Assembly (NCBI GenBank): GCA_015832175.1
Contig: WJXW01000017.1
Location: forward strand, 992,001 to 1,056,000
Origin: Paraphaeosphaeria minitans
Taxonomy: Eukaryota; Ascomycota; Dothideomycetes; Pleosporales; Didymosphaeriaceae
Direction of reading: 5' to 3'
DNA: 64,000 nucleotides
The first letter of the stretch is position 1. Each line of letters opens with the position of its first letter. The notes under the pieces were generated by a model. It did no database searches. It was not told the DNA's origin and saw only the letters and a program-made list of their open reading frames with translations. Made by a program: the position numbers and the translations under genes. Shown piece by piece: positions 10,638-22,901 of this stretch.

Positions 10638-10869
10638 GGTGGGCTTCCATCTCCCTGGATACCTTACTGGATGATGTCGCTGCTCCTTCTAGCAGCGCGC
10701 CTTCTTCACGATAAAGGTCTCCTCGCTGTATTGTTACTTTTGGGTCAAAGCGACTGGACGGCAGTGAAAAATAGCAAACGGAGAAAGATTGTGGTATTCA
10801 ATCGAACATGAGCAGACCGACCTTTTTAAGCGCCCAACGCCGCGAGCAAGTGATGCAAGTGAAGCAAGT

Positions 10870-12100
10870 TTAATTCGCAATCAACGGCGTCTGCACCGAC
10901 TCCAACGCCTCCTGCTTCAACTTGCTCCGTTTCTCCTTGCTTATCGAGCTCTTCTTCGCCTGCTCGGGGTCCTTCTTGCTCTTCTTCGCCTTCCTGCGCT
11001 CCCTCTTCTCCTCGAGGTCCTCATCGTCCAGCATCTCCTCCTCCCACTCCTCCCACTTCTTGCGCTTCTCGCCCTTGTTGCTGGAGCCCGTGATTGCCTT
11101 CGTGGGCGCCGCATCAAGCACCTTGTCGTCGTCCACCCACATCTCGTCGTGCACCCAGATGGGCAGCGCCTTGGTCGTCGGGCCCTTGATGTACAGCCCG
11201 CGCACATTCCGCCACTTGTGCTCGATGTGCTTCTCGACCAGCTTCTCAACCACCGCCTCGACGTTCTCCTTGAGCTGTGCCGACGTCATCGACAACTTGC
11301 CGACCTTGATCGAGGTGTTCGTCGACGCGCTCATGCTTACATACGTCGCGCTCAGCGCAGCCTCGATCTCCTTGGCCACGCCCGCAGCGGTACCAACAAC
11401 GTTCTCCTGCTTCTTCTTGTCGTCCTTCTTGCTCTTGTCGACGAAGGCGCCGGCGGTGAGCCGCACGGGGATCGGGCGCTTCGACTTTGTGCCGTAGAAG
11501 GTCTTGCCGAGGGCTTCGGCCACGATCTTGGTGACGCGGTCGTCGACGAGGAAGACGTCGTGTTCGGCGAGGAGCTGGCGCTTGGTCTCGAACGACTTCC
11601 ACTTCTTCTTGAGCTTGTCGACGCCGATGACGCGGGCGACTTTTGTTCTGAGGGCCGCGGGAAACTCGGAGGATTCGAAGATGAGGTCCTTGTATGCGCG
11701 CTGGGGGTCCTTGGTGAAGATGCATATCCGGACGTCGCTGCCGATTATGGGGTGGGGGAGGGGACTGTGACATGTCAGTGGTCATTCAGGATGCTATATT
11801 CTCGCAAACATACAGCTTTGCGGGCTTCAAGCGGCTGGTGTCGTGGACCTGCTGCTTAGTTGTGACAGTGAGGAAGATGGCCTGGTCCTGGTCTGCAGCG
11901 TCGTCTTCGTCGGCGGCGAGGTTCTTCTTGTCGGCCTTTTCCTCCTTTTCCTGCGCATGCTTCTTCATGTGCGCAATGAGTCCCTTTGCGGCCCGTTCGA
12001 CTTGCGCGGGATCTAGCTGGTACGGCGACCCGGACTTCTTCGTAGCGAGCGCCTTCTCCTGTTTCGGTGCGGCTTTCGCAACAGCCTTTGATTTAGCCAT
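10870..12100 (-). CDS. Ribosomal L1-domain nucleolar protein (Utp30/Cic1-like)
   Basis: The coding sequence is complement(10870..11764, 11814..12100), 393 residues, with one 49-nt intron splitting a Leu codon. After a Lys/Ala-rich N-terminus the body follows the ribosomal L1 fold as found in ribosome-biogenesis proteins: PHPIIGSDVRICIFTKDPQ, VIGVDKLKKKWKSFETKRQL, DVFLVDDRV and the IPVRLT strand. A lysine- and glutamate-rich tail with runs such as KRERRKAKKSKK suggests nucleolar targeting. Fungal relatives include Utp30 (small-subunit processome) and Cic1 (60S assembly); I cannot decide between them by eye. The start at 12100 gives the first ATG of the frame with a MAKSKA beginning. Confidence 0.88.
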
Positions 12101-13837
12101 GTTGGTGGGTTGCAGGGCAGACCGACGAGGTACTCCGGGCTGTACGATGTGAAAATTGGCACGAACGAAGGTTATCGCAACTTTCACCGCTGGCGCTTGC
12201 TGCTTCCAAAAATTCTGGACTGCCAAGATTTCTCGCGCTAGGGTCATCGGCGGTGGAAGAACACGGCCTCCGATTGTACGGAGCGGGGTTGATCCTGGAC
12301 CAGCCTCGGCCAATCATCGCGTCTACATGTCAGGACGCATGCAGTGCAGGTTCCCGAATCTTGCCCTCTGAGAGCTGCAATGCAGGCTTCCGCGGCGACG
12401 AAACCTTCATTCACGTCTTCTGGGCCCAGGCACGGCAGCGGATGTCATTTGCTCTGGCTGGTGCATGTCATTTGCGCTGGCTGCAGTGGATGTCATTCGC
12501 GCTGACGGCAGTGATGCTGCGGCGAAGGTGCTCCCAGTGGTTCCGGTCGTAGGAGATATTTCCTTTGTAGGCACACGCGCAGGGCAACCAGAACAAGCCG
12601 TCTCCGTCCAATTCGCTCACATAGTTTCGGGCATCCGATGGTGCAGTCTTTGAGCCCAAACAGCGCCCAGGCAGGTTACCGTCATGTCTCGACGCGTCCT
12701 GGCAGAATGCGCTTCACGGAAGGTGGTAGGTATTTGCTAGGCAGGTATTCGCTTCACTGGGCTGATCGCGGTTCACGGTCCACCGCGAGAACTGCAGAAC
12801 GCGTAAAAGTGGGATGCTGCACAAGATTTTTCTTGCGCCCAGGTGACAGTGACGTTTCCAATTGACGTCCCCCGTTCCACAATGCGAGCGCTACTGCATG
12901 AATGTGCTGTAGCGGAGACGTCTACAGCGCTATTTGCAACTGGATCAAGCCTTGTGACCAGATATCATTAACCAAGGCTGAAAGCCATGCAAGTTCGTCC
13001 TGCCATCTGGTAGTCTGGTAGAGCGTTGGAGAGTTGGAGAAATTCCAATTCCATGGCCCATTGGACCATCAGGCTGAATCCGAAATAGAAGGTTGAGCTC
13101 GTTCTCCCCGGCCCTTGCAGATGGGGGTGCGGTAGACTACCGGGACCTACCTACCCACCTACCTATCCACCTACCTATCCACCGTGCCCACCACGAGCTC
13201 GATGGCTGCGAGCCACCTTTGTCCATCACACCTGCTCCTTCACCGGCTGGGCCAATTGGTGCGGGCAGACAAAAGCCGACGAGGGGCTGGGACGGCACAG
13301 AATTCTATATCTAACAGGAACCGAGCGAGTGAACAGCCCTGCCTGACCAGCGTCCTCGGGCACAGACATATGAATCGATGCCGGGCGCCCCTAGCAGCAC
13401 CTGTAGACCGCGCACGCGACGAGACTACTACCGCTTCACGACAGTCTCTGGCACAAGAATGAGAGTATTAGCATCAGGTGCCATGCAATTCGCATCGTGA
13501 AATAATTTCGACGTGTCCCTAGGCGGTGCTGCGGAAAAGACCTTCTCGTGCTCATCCTCCGCACGGACTCGGGCGCGCCTTCCACTCGCGCCTACCTCCT
13601 CAATCGCGCCTACTCCACACCCGCGACGTGGGCAGGCGCGACCAGCCTTTCTCTTCACCAGTTCTTCGTCATGGCCCATTTCGTGACCGCTTCCTAGACC
13701 AACTTTCACGCTCCTTTCTTTGTCTACCTCTACCATAACAGCCGACCATCTGCCGGCTGCCCGCCCTACACGTCCAGCTGCCTCTAGACAAAGGCACGAC
13801 ACGTCCACGTTGCGCGTCTCCGACTAGAATTTGCAGC
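12101..13837. other. Long divergent intergenic region
   Basis: These 1.7 kb separate the L1-domain gene from the FHA gene and hold both promoters. A weak, irregular repeat (TGTCATTTGCKCTGGCTG, three copies at about 12443-12513) and an ACCTACCTAT-rich stretch at 13141-13183 are the only structure I can see. No gene is supported. Confidence 0.4.
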
Positions 13838-15456
13838 ATGAACTCTTCCCCTTCCTCCATGGCGCCGCAACTGCCCCTGGAGCCCGAGCCGCAGCGCTCC
13901 CAGCACACGCAGAAGCCGTCGCTGCTCCCCGCCTTCGAACCGCTCTCGTCATCGCCCTTCCCGCGTCCCAGCTCATCGAAACGTAAGCTCGACGACGGCT
14001 CCCCTACTCACGCCAGACACCACCTCAATTACTATCCTACGCCTGTGCCCACCTCTTCGACCGGTGTCCTGGCGTCCTCGTCGCCGCAGAAGAAGCCAGT
14101 CTTCGAGCGTACCATCTCCGCTCTCTCGGAGCGACAGCCGCTCGGCGCCGTGCCGTCGGTTGACCTCCCCGCAAATGGCGACATTGTTCGCATGGGCAGG
14201 TCCTCCAACTCGTCCGACTACCAGCTGTCTGCGAATCGCTTGATTTCGCGTGTTCACGTCCAAGCCGCGTATTACGCCTCGACCGCGTCTTACCCGAACG
14301 GGTACATTGAGGTGGAATGCATTGGATGGAACGGTGCAAAGATCCACTGCGGGGGCAACGTCTTCGAGCTCAGCAAGGGCGACACATACATGTCGGAGAA
14401 CCCTGAGCAGGAGATTCTTCTGGATGTGCAGGACACCCGCGTCATGATCGCGTGGCCTCAGCTCCCGACAAAGGCTTCGTGGGACTCGGAAGACGATATT
14501 CTCTCCCCGACGCGACGACACGCTCAGGACCACTTCGCATCGAGCCCTCCACTCATCCCGCGTTCACCTGTATCCCAAAGCCCCATCCGCCAGCCCATGT
14601 TCGGTGTCGTCCCTTCCCTGCCACCTCCGATGAGGCCCGTGCAAATCTTCGAGGACGAGGATGCCCGTGAAGAGAGTGGTGCTGTGACGCCCACCCCTAC
14701 CAGCCCCTTGGCTGCCGATGAGACTCTTATCCGCCCTTCGCAGTCCCGCCCCAACTCAGGTCCAGACGCGGGAGCTTTGGATACAAAAGCCAGTATCGGT
14801 CCTTCATTCAACGAGGATGGCTTCTCAGATGGCGATGAGGAGAACGATCCCATCGTCTACTCATTCGGCCCCTTTGGACAGGATCTGAACTCTCGCCTCG
14901 CCTCCTTCTCCACCGCTACGCCTATGCAGTCTCTCTCTGCCCATCGCCGGCGCTCCCTCATGAAGTCGGCCTCTCCCCACAAGTCGTCGTCCTCCGAGCT
15001 AGCGCGTTTCAAGGAGTCTCCCATCAAGAACCACATCATCAACCAGCTGGCCTACTCCCGCATCCACTCGCAGCCTTTGTCTGCTATCCACAGCAACCTT
15101 CCAGCTGAACTCAAGGCCTGCCAGCCCAAGAAGTCCGATGGCGAAGAGGGCAGCGGAGCATCCACTCCCGTGCCACAATTCAGCAAGCAAGATCTCAGGC
15201 ACATGATGGATCGCATCCCCTGTATCGGCGAAATCCCTCGCTCTGGAAAGGACGCCGCCGGCCAGCCACTGGAGAACGAGTTCTACTACGTTCCCGAGAT
15301 GGATTCGAATATGTTGAGGCGCGAAACGGTCGGCGTCCGCGGCACGGGTCTGCGGTCTGTGAGGAAGCAGCACAAGGTATGTTCAGCGTCGGCTTGATAC
15401 CATGGCCTCTTACTTACACATTCTAGCAATACTACTGGAAGAAGCCCCGCGTTTGA
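13838..15456 (+). CDS. FHA-domain protein (Tos4/Plm2-like candidate)
   Basis: The coding sequence is join(13838..15376, 15427..15456), 522 residues; the last exon encodes only QYYWKKPRV. A forkhead-associated domain spans about residues 105-205, with the phosphopeptide-binding residues in place: Gly120-Arg121, Ser137 and His140 in the NRLISRVH block, and the closing strands VECIGWNGAKIHCGG and RVMIAWP. The rest is Ser/Pro-rich and probably disordered, with several SP/TP sites. The single N-terminal-half FHA in an otherwise disordered protein resembles the yeast Tos4/Plm2 G1/S chromatin factors; orthology is inference. A C-terminal block (LRHMMDRIPCIGEIPRSGKD) looks conserved and may bind a partner. 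Confidence 0.88.
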
Positions 15457-16645
15457 GCATTCGCATCATTGTCCGCAATGCCACGATGCCCCTTCACACC
15501 AATGCACCGACATGCACTTTTGCATTTGTGTTCGCGGTCCGCTTCCGCTTCAATAGTGCTTCTGTTGGCCAAAAAGTTGTTGCCCAAAAACAAAGTCGTC
15601 GCCTTCGGCAGAGTGTTGGGATATATGTCTCATATTACGCTGCATGAATACGACGACCTATATCTGCATCTGGACAAGCGCAAGCAGATTTCCCTTGAGT
15701 CCGATTGCATAGCCAGGCGTTGTCGATACCAGAGTTTCGAGTTTCGATTTTCCTCCTGCCTGCTTGCCTGCTTGCCTGTTCTTAAGTCGTTTTTTTGTAT
15801 ATCCCACCATCAGGAGTCGGTGCACCTTCCTAGCTTGCCTGTTGCGCGTGTACCAGTATATTTCTTGCCTAGCATCTCGTCCGCATCGATGGTGCGCGAG
15901 GAAGTGGTTGCATATATGGGAGGGCGTGAGTGTTCTTTTTGGCTGGGATGTCGGTGGGTTGATGGGGCGAAAGAGCGATGGGAAGGGATCGGCTGTCGTG
16001 TTTGCTAGGACCCAGCTGGGCCTTTCGAGTACGTACTGGTTCGGTTTCTGGGATGCGGTAGATGTTGTGGAAAAGTTTTTCGCTGTCTTCGCTGTCTTCG
16101 CTGTCGTTTGCCGTTTCTTTTCTTTCGCTTGAAGGAGAGAGGGGCGATAACGAGGTACGAGACATGAAATGTTAGCCAAGGCAATGCAGATGTATCATTC
16201 AGGGTTGTGCATGGTTCACCAGTGTGAACTGCAAGTTTTTTGGATTATGCAATATCGAAGTTTGATTTTCGCATTCCGTCGTGCTTCCTCTCGTGGCGAT
16301 CCGGCAGAAAGTAAACACTGACTGACGTCATCGCGATACGAAGGTGGCGCGGATTCACGTGACCTTGATCGCCACACTGCTGAACGTCGAAACATCACAA
16401 ATTCGATGAAGACGCACACTGGGAAGAGAAAAAAGCCTTGAATTGCCGAGGTATCGATTCAGTCTACACGAACAGCGATCCTCTCATAACCACGCCGTCA
16501 AAAGAGGTACGGACGCCACCATCCATGCATGCACAAGTGCCACAAATCCACGCCCCATCCTGGTAGTTCGCTGGCAGGCATTCCGTATCGCATAGCAATC
16601 GTTTCCCATGTCCCATTCGCACCGGTACGCCAGGGGGTGAGCCGC
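15457..16645. other. Convergent 3' intergenic region
   Basis: The FHA gene and the ubiquitin-L40 gene converge on these 1.2 kb. I see short pyrimidine tracts and a small CTTCGCTGT triplication near 16078-16105, but no supported gene. Confidence 0.4.
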
Positions 16646-17260
<615 letters not shown>

Positions 17261-17553
17261 GGTGTCGGTGCTGCTGGATCTTGATGAAGTTCACGGGTTG
17301 TAGCAAAGAAGCGATTTGAGCGAGCTTCAGTGCGGTGCGGCGGCTCGCTTAGCGAGGGCGGGCGCTAGCGCTGGTCACGTGGCACAACTTCCTTCGGCAC
17401 CCAGGTGCAACACGAATATCGGATCTCGACTGCGGGGTCGGCGCCTTTTGAAATTACAGACAAATGTGGTAGAGCTCTGGGTATCGCAATGCTACTGGTC
17501 GAGAATCGGTGGCCTTGGGCGATGCTGCTTGCCCAACGCCTGCCCATCACCGC

Positions 17554-19340
17554 TCAGCCGTCAGCTGCATCCGGCATTTCCACCTCCACGCTTTCAACTT
17601 GATCTGCTGCATCTTCCTGCGACGTATTTTGCTTCTGCCTGCCCTGCTCACGCGCGATATTCCGCTCAATACGCCGCACGCATCTGATGAGCATATCAAG
17701 TGTAAGCCCCGAGATCCTAGCCGCCTCCTCGTAAAATCTCGCAGCATGCGGTGGCATATCACTTTCCTTTGTGTATACGGCATACCACGCCCCCGGCCTC
17801 AGCACCTCCACACCTTCGTCATCTGCAAAAGCCCTGACTTCCTTTGTTGTACCATGCACCGCCCTCACGAGCTCGAGCTTCTTCTGTTGCTGTAGGTTTG
17901 CAGGCGTTTTCTGTGGCTGCGAACTCGCATCGGGCGCGATAGGGAACAGACTGTACATTGCAGCTTGGAAGGCATCATCCGATGTTTTCGACTGGATGTT
18001 CATCTCATCCACGAAATTGGCGAGGTAGAAGTCAAGGTACTGGTCAAGGTCATTGCCGGACATGGAGAACACGTCTTTCTCTTGAACCTTGGTCAGCTCT
18101 TCCGTCGTGTAGCGGTGCCGGCCTCCGCGTTCCTCGGCCCTCGCGGCTTCCACCAGTTGAACCCACGCAGGCCAGTCTATTGCTGTTGCTGCAGGCTCGG
18201 CGACGGAGCGCGGATGACGTTCTATATCATCGAATGGGAATATGAGCTTGACGCAAATTACCAGACAGGATATCAGTCGGGCTTCAGGAAGGCTCGCGAA
18301 ATTGAGCATTTGTCTTGGACTGACGTAGAGCGCGAAATCGTATCCGAGTTTCTCACCCAAGCGGATAGTCGCATCGTACAGCTCAAGCGGGAGCGCGAGG
18401 TCCTTCAGATAGCGAAATAGAAGGACAGGGACATTGAGCGCCGGCCAGGCAATCGAGTATTTTAGCTCGAACCCCGCTAGGAGATTTGCGTATGCGGTGT
18501 AAAAGCGTCTGAGGTTTAGGAGAGAATATGGGCTAAACGCACTGTGATATGTCGCTGGTAACCGATTCCTCATCGGTGGAGTGATCAGGCGTATGGCATT
18601 CAGGTACGGCATGTCTTCCTCCGTAGTCCATGTGTAGATGTCGCCAGGCGTCACGGGCAATCGGAGAGTGAGAGTGCCTAGATAGCATAACGCGAGGCAG
18701 TCGATGAGCGTGGGATTCTCCTGCAGCTTCTTTTTCCTCGATGGTATAATCAACGGATCGTCCTCGGCTTCTGTTTCACTTTCTTGTGTACTGAAAACCC
18801 GGGAAGAGCTTGAGTCTTGACTTTCATTCCTGATCTTGTGACCCAGCTGGAGAATGCGAAGCGTCCACAGATCTTGGACAACTGTCTCAAGCTCAGCTGG
18901 CAACCCTTTCTTTTGGATCAGGTATGCCACCTGGTGGCGGAGGATGAGCTGCACGCATTTTACATAGAGGTCGATTCCTCTAGACCCGGTGAATACTGTG
19001 CAAAAGTTAGCTCCACATAAGCTATAATGGTTGACAAGTCCGAACAAGTCCTCGAGAGGATCAGTATAACAACATGGATATTATGGCGGACGCACTTTTT
19101 CCCGGTCTTTCGGATTCTTCCTTATCGACCTTTTTCCGCGTCGTTGTCCTGATCGCAGTCTCAAACTGGTCCTCGTCCTCGCCTGCAATTTGTTCCTGCG
19201 GCCTGGTAAGCTAGCATTTGTTGGCCTGCCTACGCCCAACGTACGCCCTTGCGGTGCCCATTTTCGCAGTACAAGTAACCATCCTCGCCCTCTTCATATT
19301 TGCGCGAGCGGCAATTCTCCACGCCGCAGCGAGGCGCCAT
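17554..19340 (-). CDS. RRN7: RNA polymerase I initiation factor Rrn7 (TFIIB-like)
   Basis: The coding sequence is complement(17554..18995, 19096..19195, 19245..19340), 545 residues. Rrn7 is the TFIIB-like subunit of the core factor that recruits Pol I to rDNA. Exon 1 encodes the N-terminal zinc ribbon (RCGVENC with CENGH). Exon 2 is an acidic linker, AGEDEDQFE. Exon 3 resumes at FTGSRGIDLYVKCVQLILR, then the cyclin-fold region. The exon 1-2 acceptor could be either of two AG sites; the one before GAACAA keeps the frame. A Gln/Glu-rich C-terminus ends near EMPDAADG. The adjacent ubiquitin-L40 start lies 293 bp downstream. Confidence 0.88.
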
Positions 19341-19745
19341 GTTGTCTGGTTGCCGTTAAGTTTTGGGGATGGTCACACTTTTCCACCACTTGAGGAAGTC
19401 GCAACGGCGCCTTCGCTCGCGCTAACCGAACGCGGCAAGCACACATTCACTTGAATTTCAGCGGCAAGTCCGGAGAAGCTTACTTAGTATCATCATCTTT
19501 TATCATTGCCGTTAGGTATCTATTCTCAGGAGATTCGTGACACGTTTCTCCAGTACATGAGGCAATGCAAGAAGCCCAAATCCGTCCGAAAATCCACAAA
19601 CGTCCGTCGCCTAAAGATGGCGAACGGTGACTTGAAGACCAAAGCCATCGTACAGGATGCAGCTCCACGCTATCCACGTGGAGTGCCCTGCGTTTGAATT
19701 GACCGCTACACAACTTTTCGACCCAGGCAGCCCAACACTGAGCAT
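19341..19745. other. Intergenic region between RRN7 and eIF5A
   Basis: These 405 bp contain the RRN7 promoter and the eIF5A 3' untranslated region, both on the minus strand. No further gene is seen. Confidence 0.4.
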
Positions 19746-20494
19746 TTAACCAGTCTTGGGAGCCTCCTTAGCGTCAATGGCAGCCTCCTCACCCATAGCA
19801 GTGAGAACAATGACGTCTGGATCTGATTAGTCGCATCCAATCGTGGTTTGGAGGCTTCACTTACTGGTGTCCTTGCCCTCCTCGGTGAAGAGCTTGCTGA
19901 TCTTGTCACCAACCTCGCCATCAGGAAGCTTGACGTCCTCCTTGGTGGAGCCGTCGTCGGACATGAGGGAGAGGAAACCGTCGTCGGTCACGTCGAGCTG
20001 GGCAGGTTAGTGGGGTTTTGGCGATGCAAATCTTGGCGCACTCACGAGCTGGTATTCCTGACGGCGGACGTTGGGGACATCCATGTTGTGGGTGGACGGG
20101 CACAACTCCTCGAGCTTCTTGGAGGTGAAGATGTCAATGGCGACCAAGTGGACCTTGGCGTGACCGTGCTTGCCCGTCTTGGAGGTGGACATCTCGACGA
20201 TTTTGCAGGGGCGGTTCTTGATGCACACGAAGCCGTTCTTCCTCAGCGCAGAGCACTGCATGGGGTAGGTGGTCGAGGCACCGGCATCGGCGCTCTCAAA
20301 GGTGTGCTCATGCTGTGTGGAAGCGATTAGCTGGCGTTGGTGATGGCGCTGTGCGGGCAGCGGGAGGGAGGATGCGCGCACGCAGGCGGCGGCAGCGGCA
20401 GCGGCAGGCAGGCAGAGGCGGGGTACGGTGCGCACGAGTGCACATGCGAGCCCTGGAGTCTGTGGGCAGTACATACCTGCGCGTCGTCGGCCAT
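19746..20494 (-). CDS. eIF5A: Translation factor eIF5A (hypusine-containing)
   Basis: The coding sequence is complement(19746..19816, 19865..19997, 20046..20312, 20477..20494), 162 residues in four exons. eIF5A promotes peptide-bond formation at stalling motifs and termination. The SH3-like N-domain includes [18 protein letters not shown] and the loop [17 protein letters not shown], in which Lys54 is the residue expected to be converted to hypusine. The OB-fold follows after [17 protein letters not shown]. Exon 1 holds only MADDAQ and precedes a 164-nt intron, a common arrangement for highly expressed fungal genes. It is divergent from COG3 across 318 bp. Confidence 0.97.
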
Positions 20495-20812
20495 GGTGAT
20501 TAATGAGTGAAATGCGGCGGGGGTGAGGAAGAGGCTGTCGGAGATGTGGTCGTGCGAGGTGGGGGTGGGCAAAGGCTCCTTATAAACGGAAGAAGAGAAG
20601 AAGTCTGCGTCTGGATCAAAATTGAGGGTTGGGGGCACTGAGGGGCGGATGGCCCGTGCCCTCTCGCAAAGGCGGCAAGGGCAGCCCAGTTGCCGGAGGA
20701 AGTCGCGGCCCGGGCAGCTGTGAAGGGCTGCAGCCAACGACACCCGCACTCCCCCAGATGCGACTCCTGCAATGCGCCCTTGAGACCGGGGGGACCGCTA
20801 TTCACACGCAGC
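20495..20812. promoter_or_regulatory. Divergent promoter, eIF5A / COG3
   Basis: These 318 bp lie between two divergent starts and so act for both genes. A short AT-rich patch (TTATAAACGG, 20580-20589) lies about 90 bp upstream of the eIF5A ATG and may be the TATA-like element of that gene, but this is a guess. Confidence 0.35.
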
Positions 20813-22901
20813 ATGTGGGGACTGGACAGGCTGTCCGCGCACTCGACGCCCTCCGGCACGCCTCCACCGCGTCGCGACTCGTACTCGCCAGCACCGCGCC
20901 GGCTGCACCCTACGGACAGGCCCGCGCCGCTGCCTCTGCGGCCTGGCCTGAACCCGCGGTCATCGTCCCTGTCCCTCATCTCGCCGCTTTCCTCGACTAC
21001 TAGTCTGCCATCCACAGCTGGCATCCCCAATGGCTCGGCGCGCCGGCGACCGCCCGGCCCTGTGCCCCCGAACGTGCCAGATCCGGTGCATGTCTTGGAA
21101 GCGATAATGGGAGCGCCGCCCCGCAAGCCGGTGCCCCTGAAAGCCGGCGGGATTGGGGTGATACCTGACAAGCCGGACGAGCTGGAGACGGGCATAGACT
21201 TTGGAGGGCTGAGCCTGCACGACTTCGCAACCGAGGGCACGCCCGAGCCACTGGCATCTCCTGTACATACATATTGCGCGCAGTCGGTTGAAGAATGTAC
21301 GTGCTTCGCTCCTTCTCCGGGTGCCTTTGCTTATCGCGAGTGCAGTTGACAAGGAGAAGGACAAGTTCGAGGACCTGCACCGGTCCATCATCGCGTGCGA
21401 CGAGGTGCTCAAGTCGGTCGAGACGTACCTCACCAACTTCCAGGCCGACCTTGGCGCCGTGTCTGCCGAGATAGAGTCCCTGCAGAATCGCTCCGTCGCG
21501 CTGAACACCAAGCTTGAGAATCGAAAGGTCGTGGAGAAGGTGCTTGGTCCGGCGGTGGAGGACATAAGCATATCTCCACCTGTCGTGCGGAACATTGCCG
21601 AAGGGCCGGTAAACGAAAGCTTCCTGCGCGCACTGTCAGATCTCGAGAAGCGGTCGAAGACGATCGCCTCCAAGTCCGCCTCGCAAGCGGACCTCAAAGC
21701 GCTCTCAGACATAAAGCCGCTGCTCACCGACCTTACCAACCGTGCAATCGAACGGATACGCGACTACATTGTTGCCCAGATCAAGGCCATACGATCGCCG
21801 TCTATCAACGCCCAAATCATCCAGCAGCAAGCATTTCTACAATACAAAGACCTCTATGGCTTCCTGGCACGACACCAGCCAGAGCTCGCCTCTCAGATAT
21901 GCCAGGCATACATCTACACGATGCGATGGTACTACCTGAACCACTTCACACGCTACAAGACGAGTCTGGAGAAGCTCAAGATACACGCACTAGACAAACA
22001 TGACGTCCTGGGCGAAGAACCGGCCTCCAAGCGCAGCGGCGCCCTTCTCGGCCCAGCCCGCGGCGCCGCCCCTTCCTCCTACGATGCCTTCTCCCTGGGC
22101 CGCCGCGTCGACACCCTCAAAACCACTTCCACCACCGCCCTCCCCGCCCACCTCGCCGAAGAAGAAAAGGCCCCCCACTACCTCGAAACCCCCTTCCGCA
22201 GCTTCAACCTCGCTCTAATCGACAACGCCTGCTTCGAATACACATTCCTGACATCCTACTTATCCCCGAGCCAAACCTACCACGCCATCGGCCGCACCTT
22301 CGCCGCCATATTCGAGCCGACGTTTGCGCTCGGGCAGGCCCTGACGAAACAACTCGTCGAGCCGAGCACAGACACGCTGGGCGTGTTGCTCTGCGTGCGG
22401 CTGAACCAGCACTTCGCCTTCGAGCTGCAGCGTCGCAAGGTGCCCGCCGTCGAAGCCTACATCAACGCGACCAACATGCTGCTGTGGCCGCGCTTCCAGC
22501 AGACCCTCGACCTGCACTGCACGTCCCTCGCCAAGCTCACCAATTCCCTGCCCAACCGCCCATCTACCGGCGCCGCGCTGCTCGGCTCCCAATCCACTGC
22601 GAATTCCACGGCGCCCACGCCGCTGACGCAGAAGTTTGCAAACTTGCTCCACGGCATTCTCGCGCTGAGCAGCGAGGCTGGGGATGATGAGCCGGTTTCC
22701 GTAAGTGTGAGCCGGTTGAGGAGCGAGTATGAAGCGTATCTTGCGCGAGTGGGAAAGGGGATGGCGGATGCGCGGAAGAGGGAGCGGTTTTTGTGCAATA
22801 ACTACAGCCTGGTGTGTACGATTTTGACGGATGTGGAGGGGCGTTTGGGGAGGGAGGTGGTGGGACATTTTGAGGGGAAGAGGGATGCGTTTGATAAGTG
22901 A
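20813..22901 (+). CDS. COG3: Conserved oligomeric Golgi complex subunit 3 (Cog3/Sec34)
   Basis: The coding sequence is join(20813..21296, 21346..22901), 679 residues. Cog3 is a lobe A subunit of the COG tether for retrograde Golgi vesicles. Exon 1 is a Pro/Ser/Arg-rich disordered extension. The Sec34-type region starts at the junction SVEE-FDKEKDKFEDLHRSI and continues with VETYLTNFQADLGAVSAEIE, a helical, coiled-coil-prone segment. The middle has QQQAFLQYKDLYGFLARHQP and YIYTMRWYYLNHFTRYKTSL, typical of the family. The ATG at 20813 is the first in frame; an upstream TTG is rejected. The length is slightly below that of yeast Sec34 (about 800). Confidence 0.93.

Noticed and set aside
10789..11859. 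356-codon plus-strand frame
   Set aside because: Antisense shadow of the L1-domain gene.
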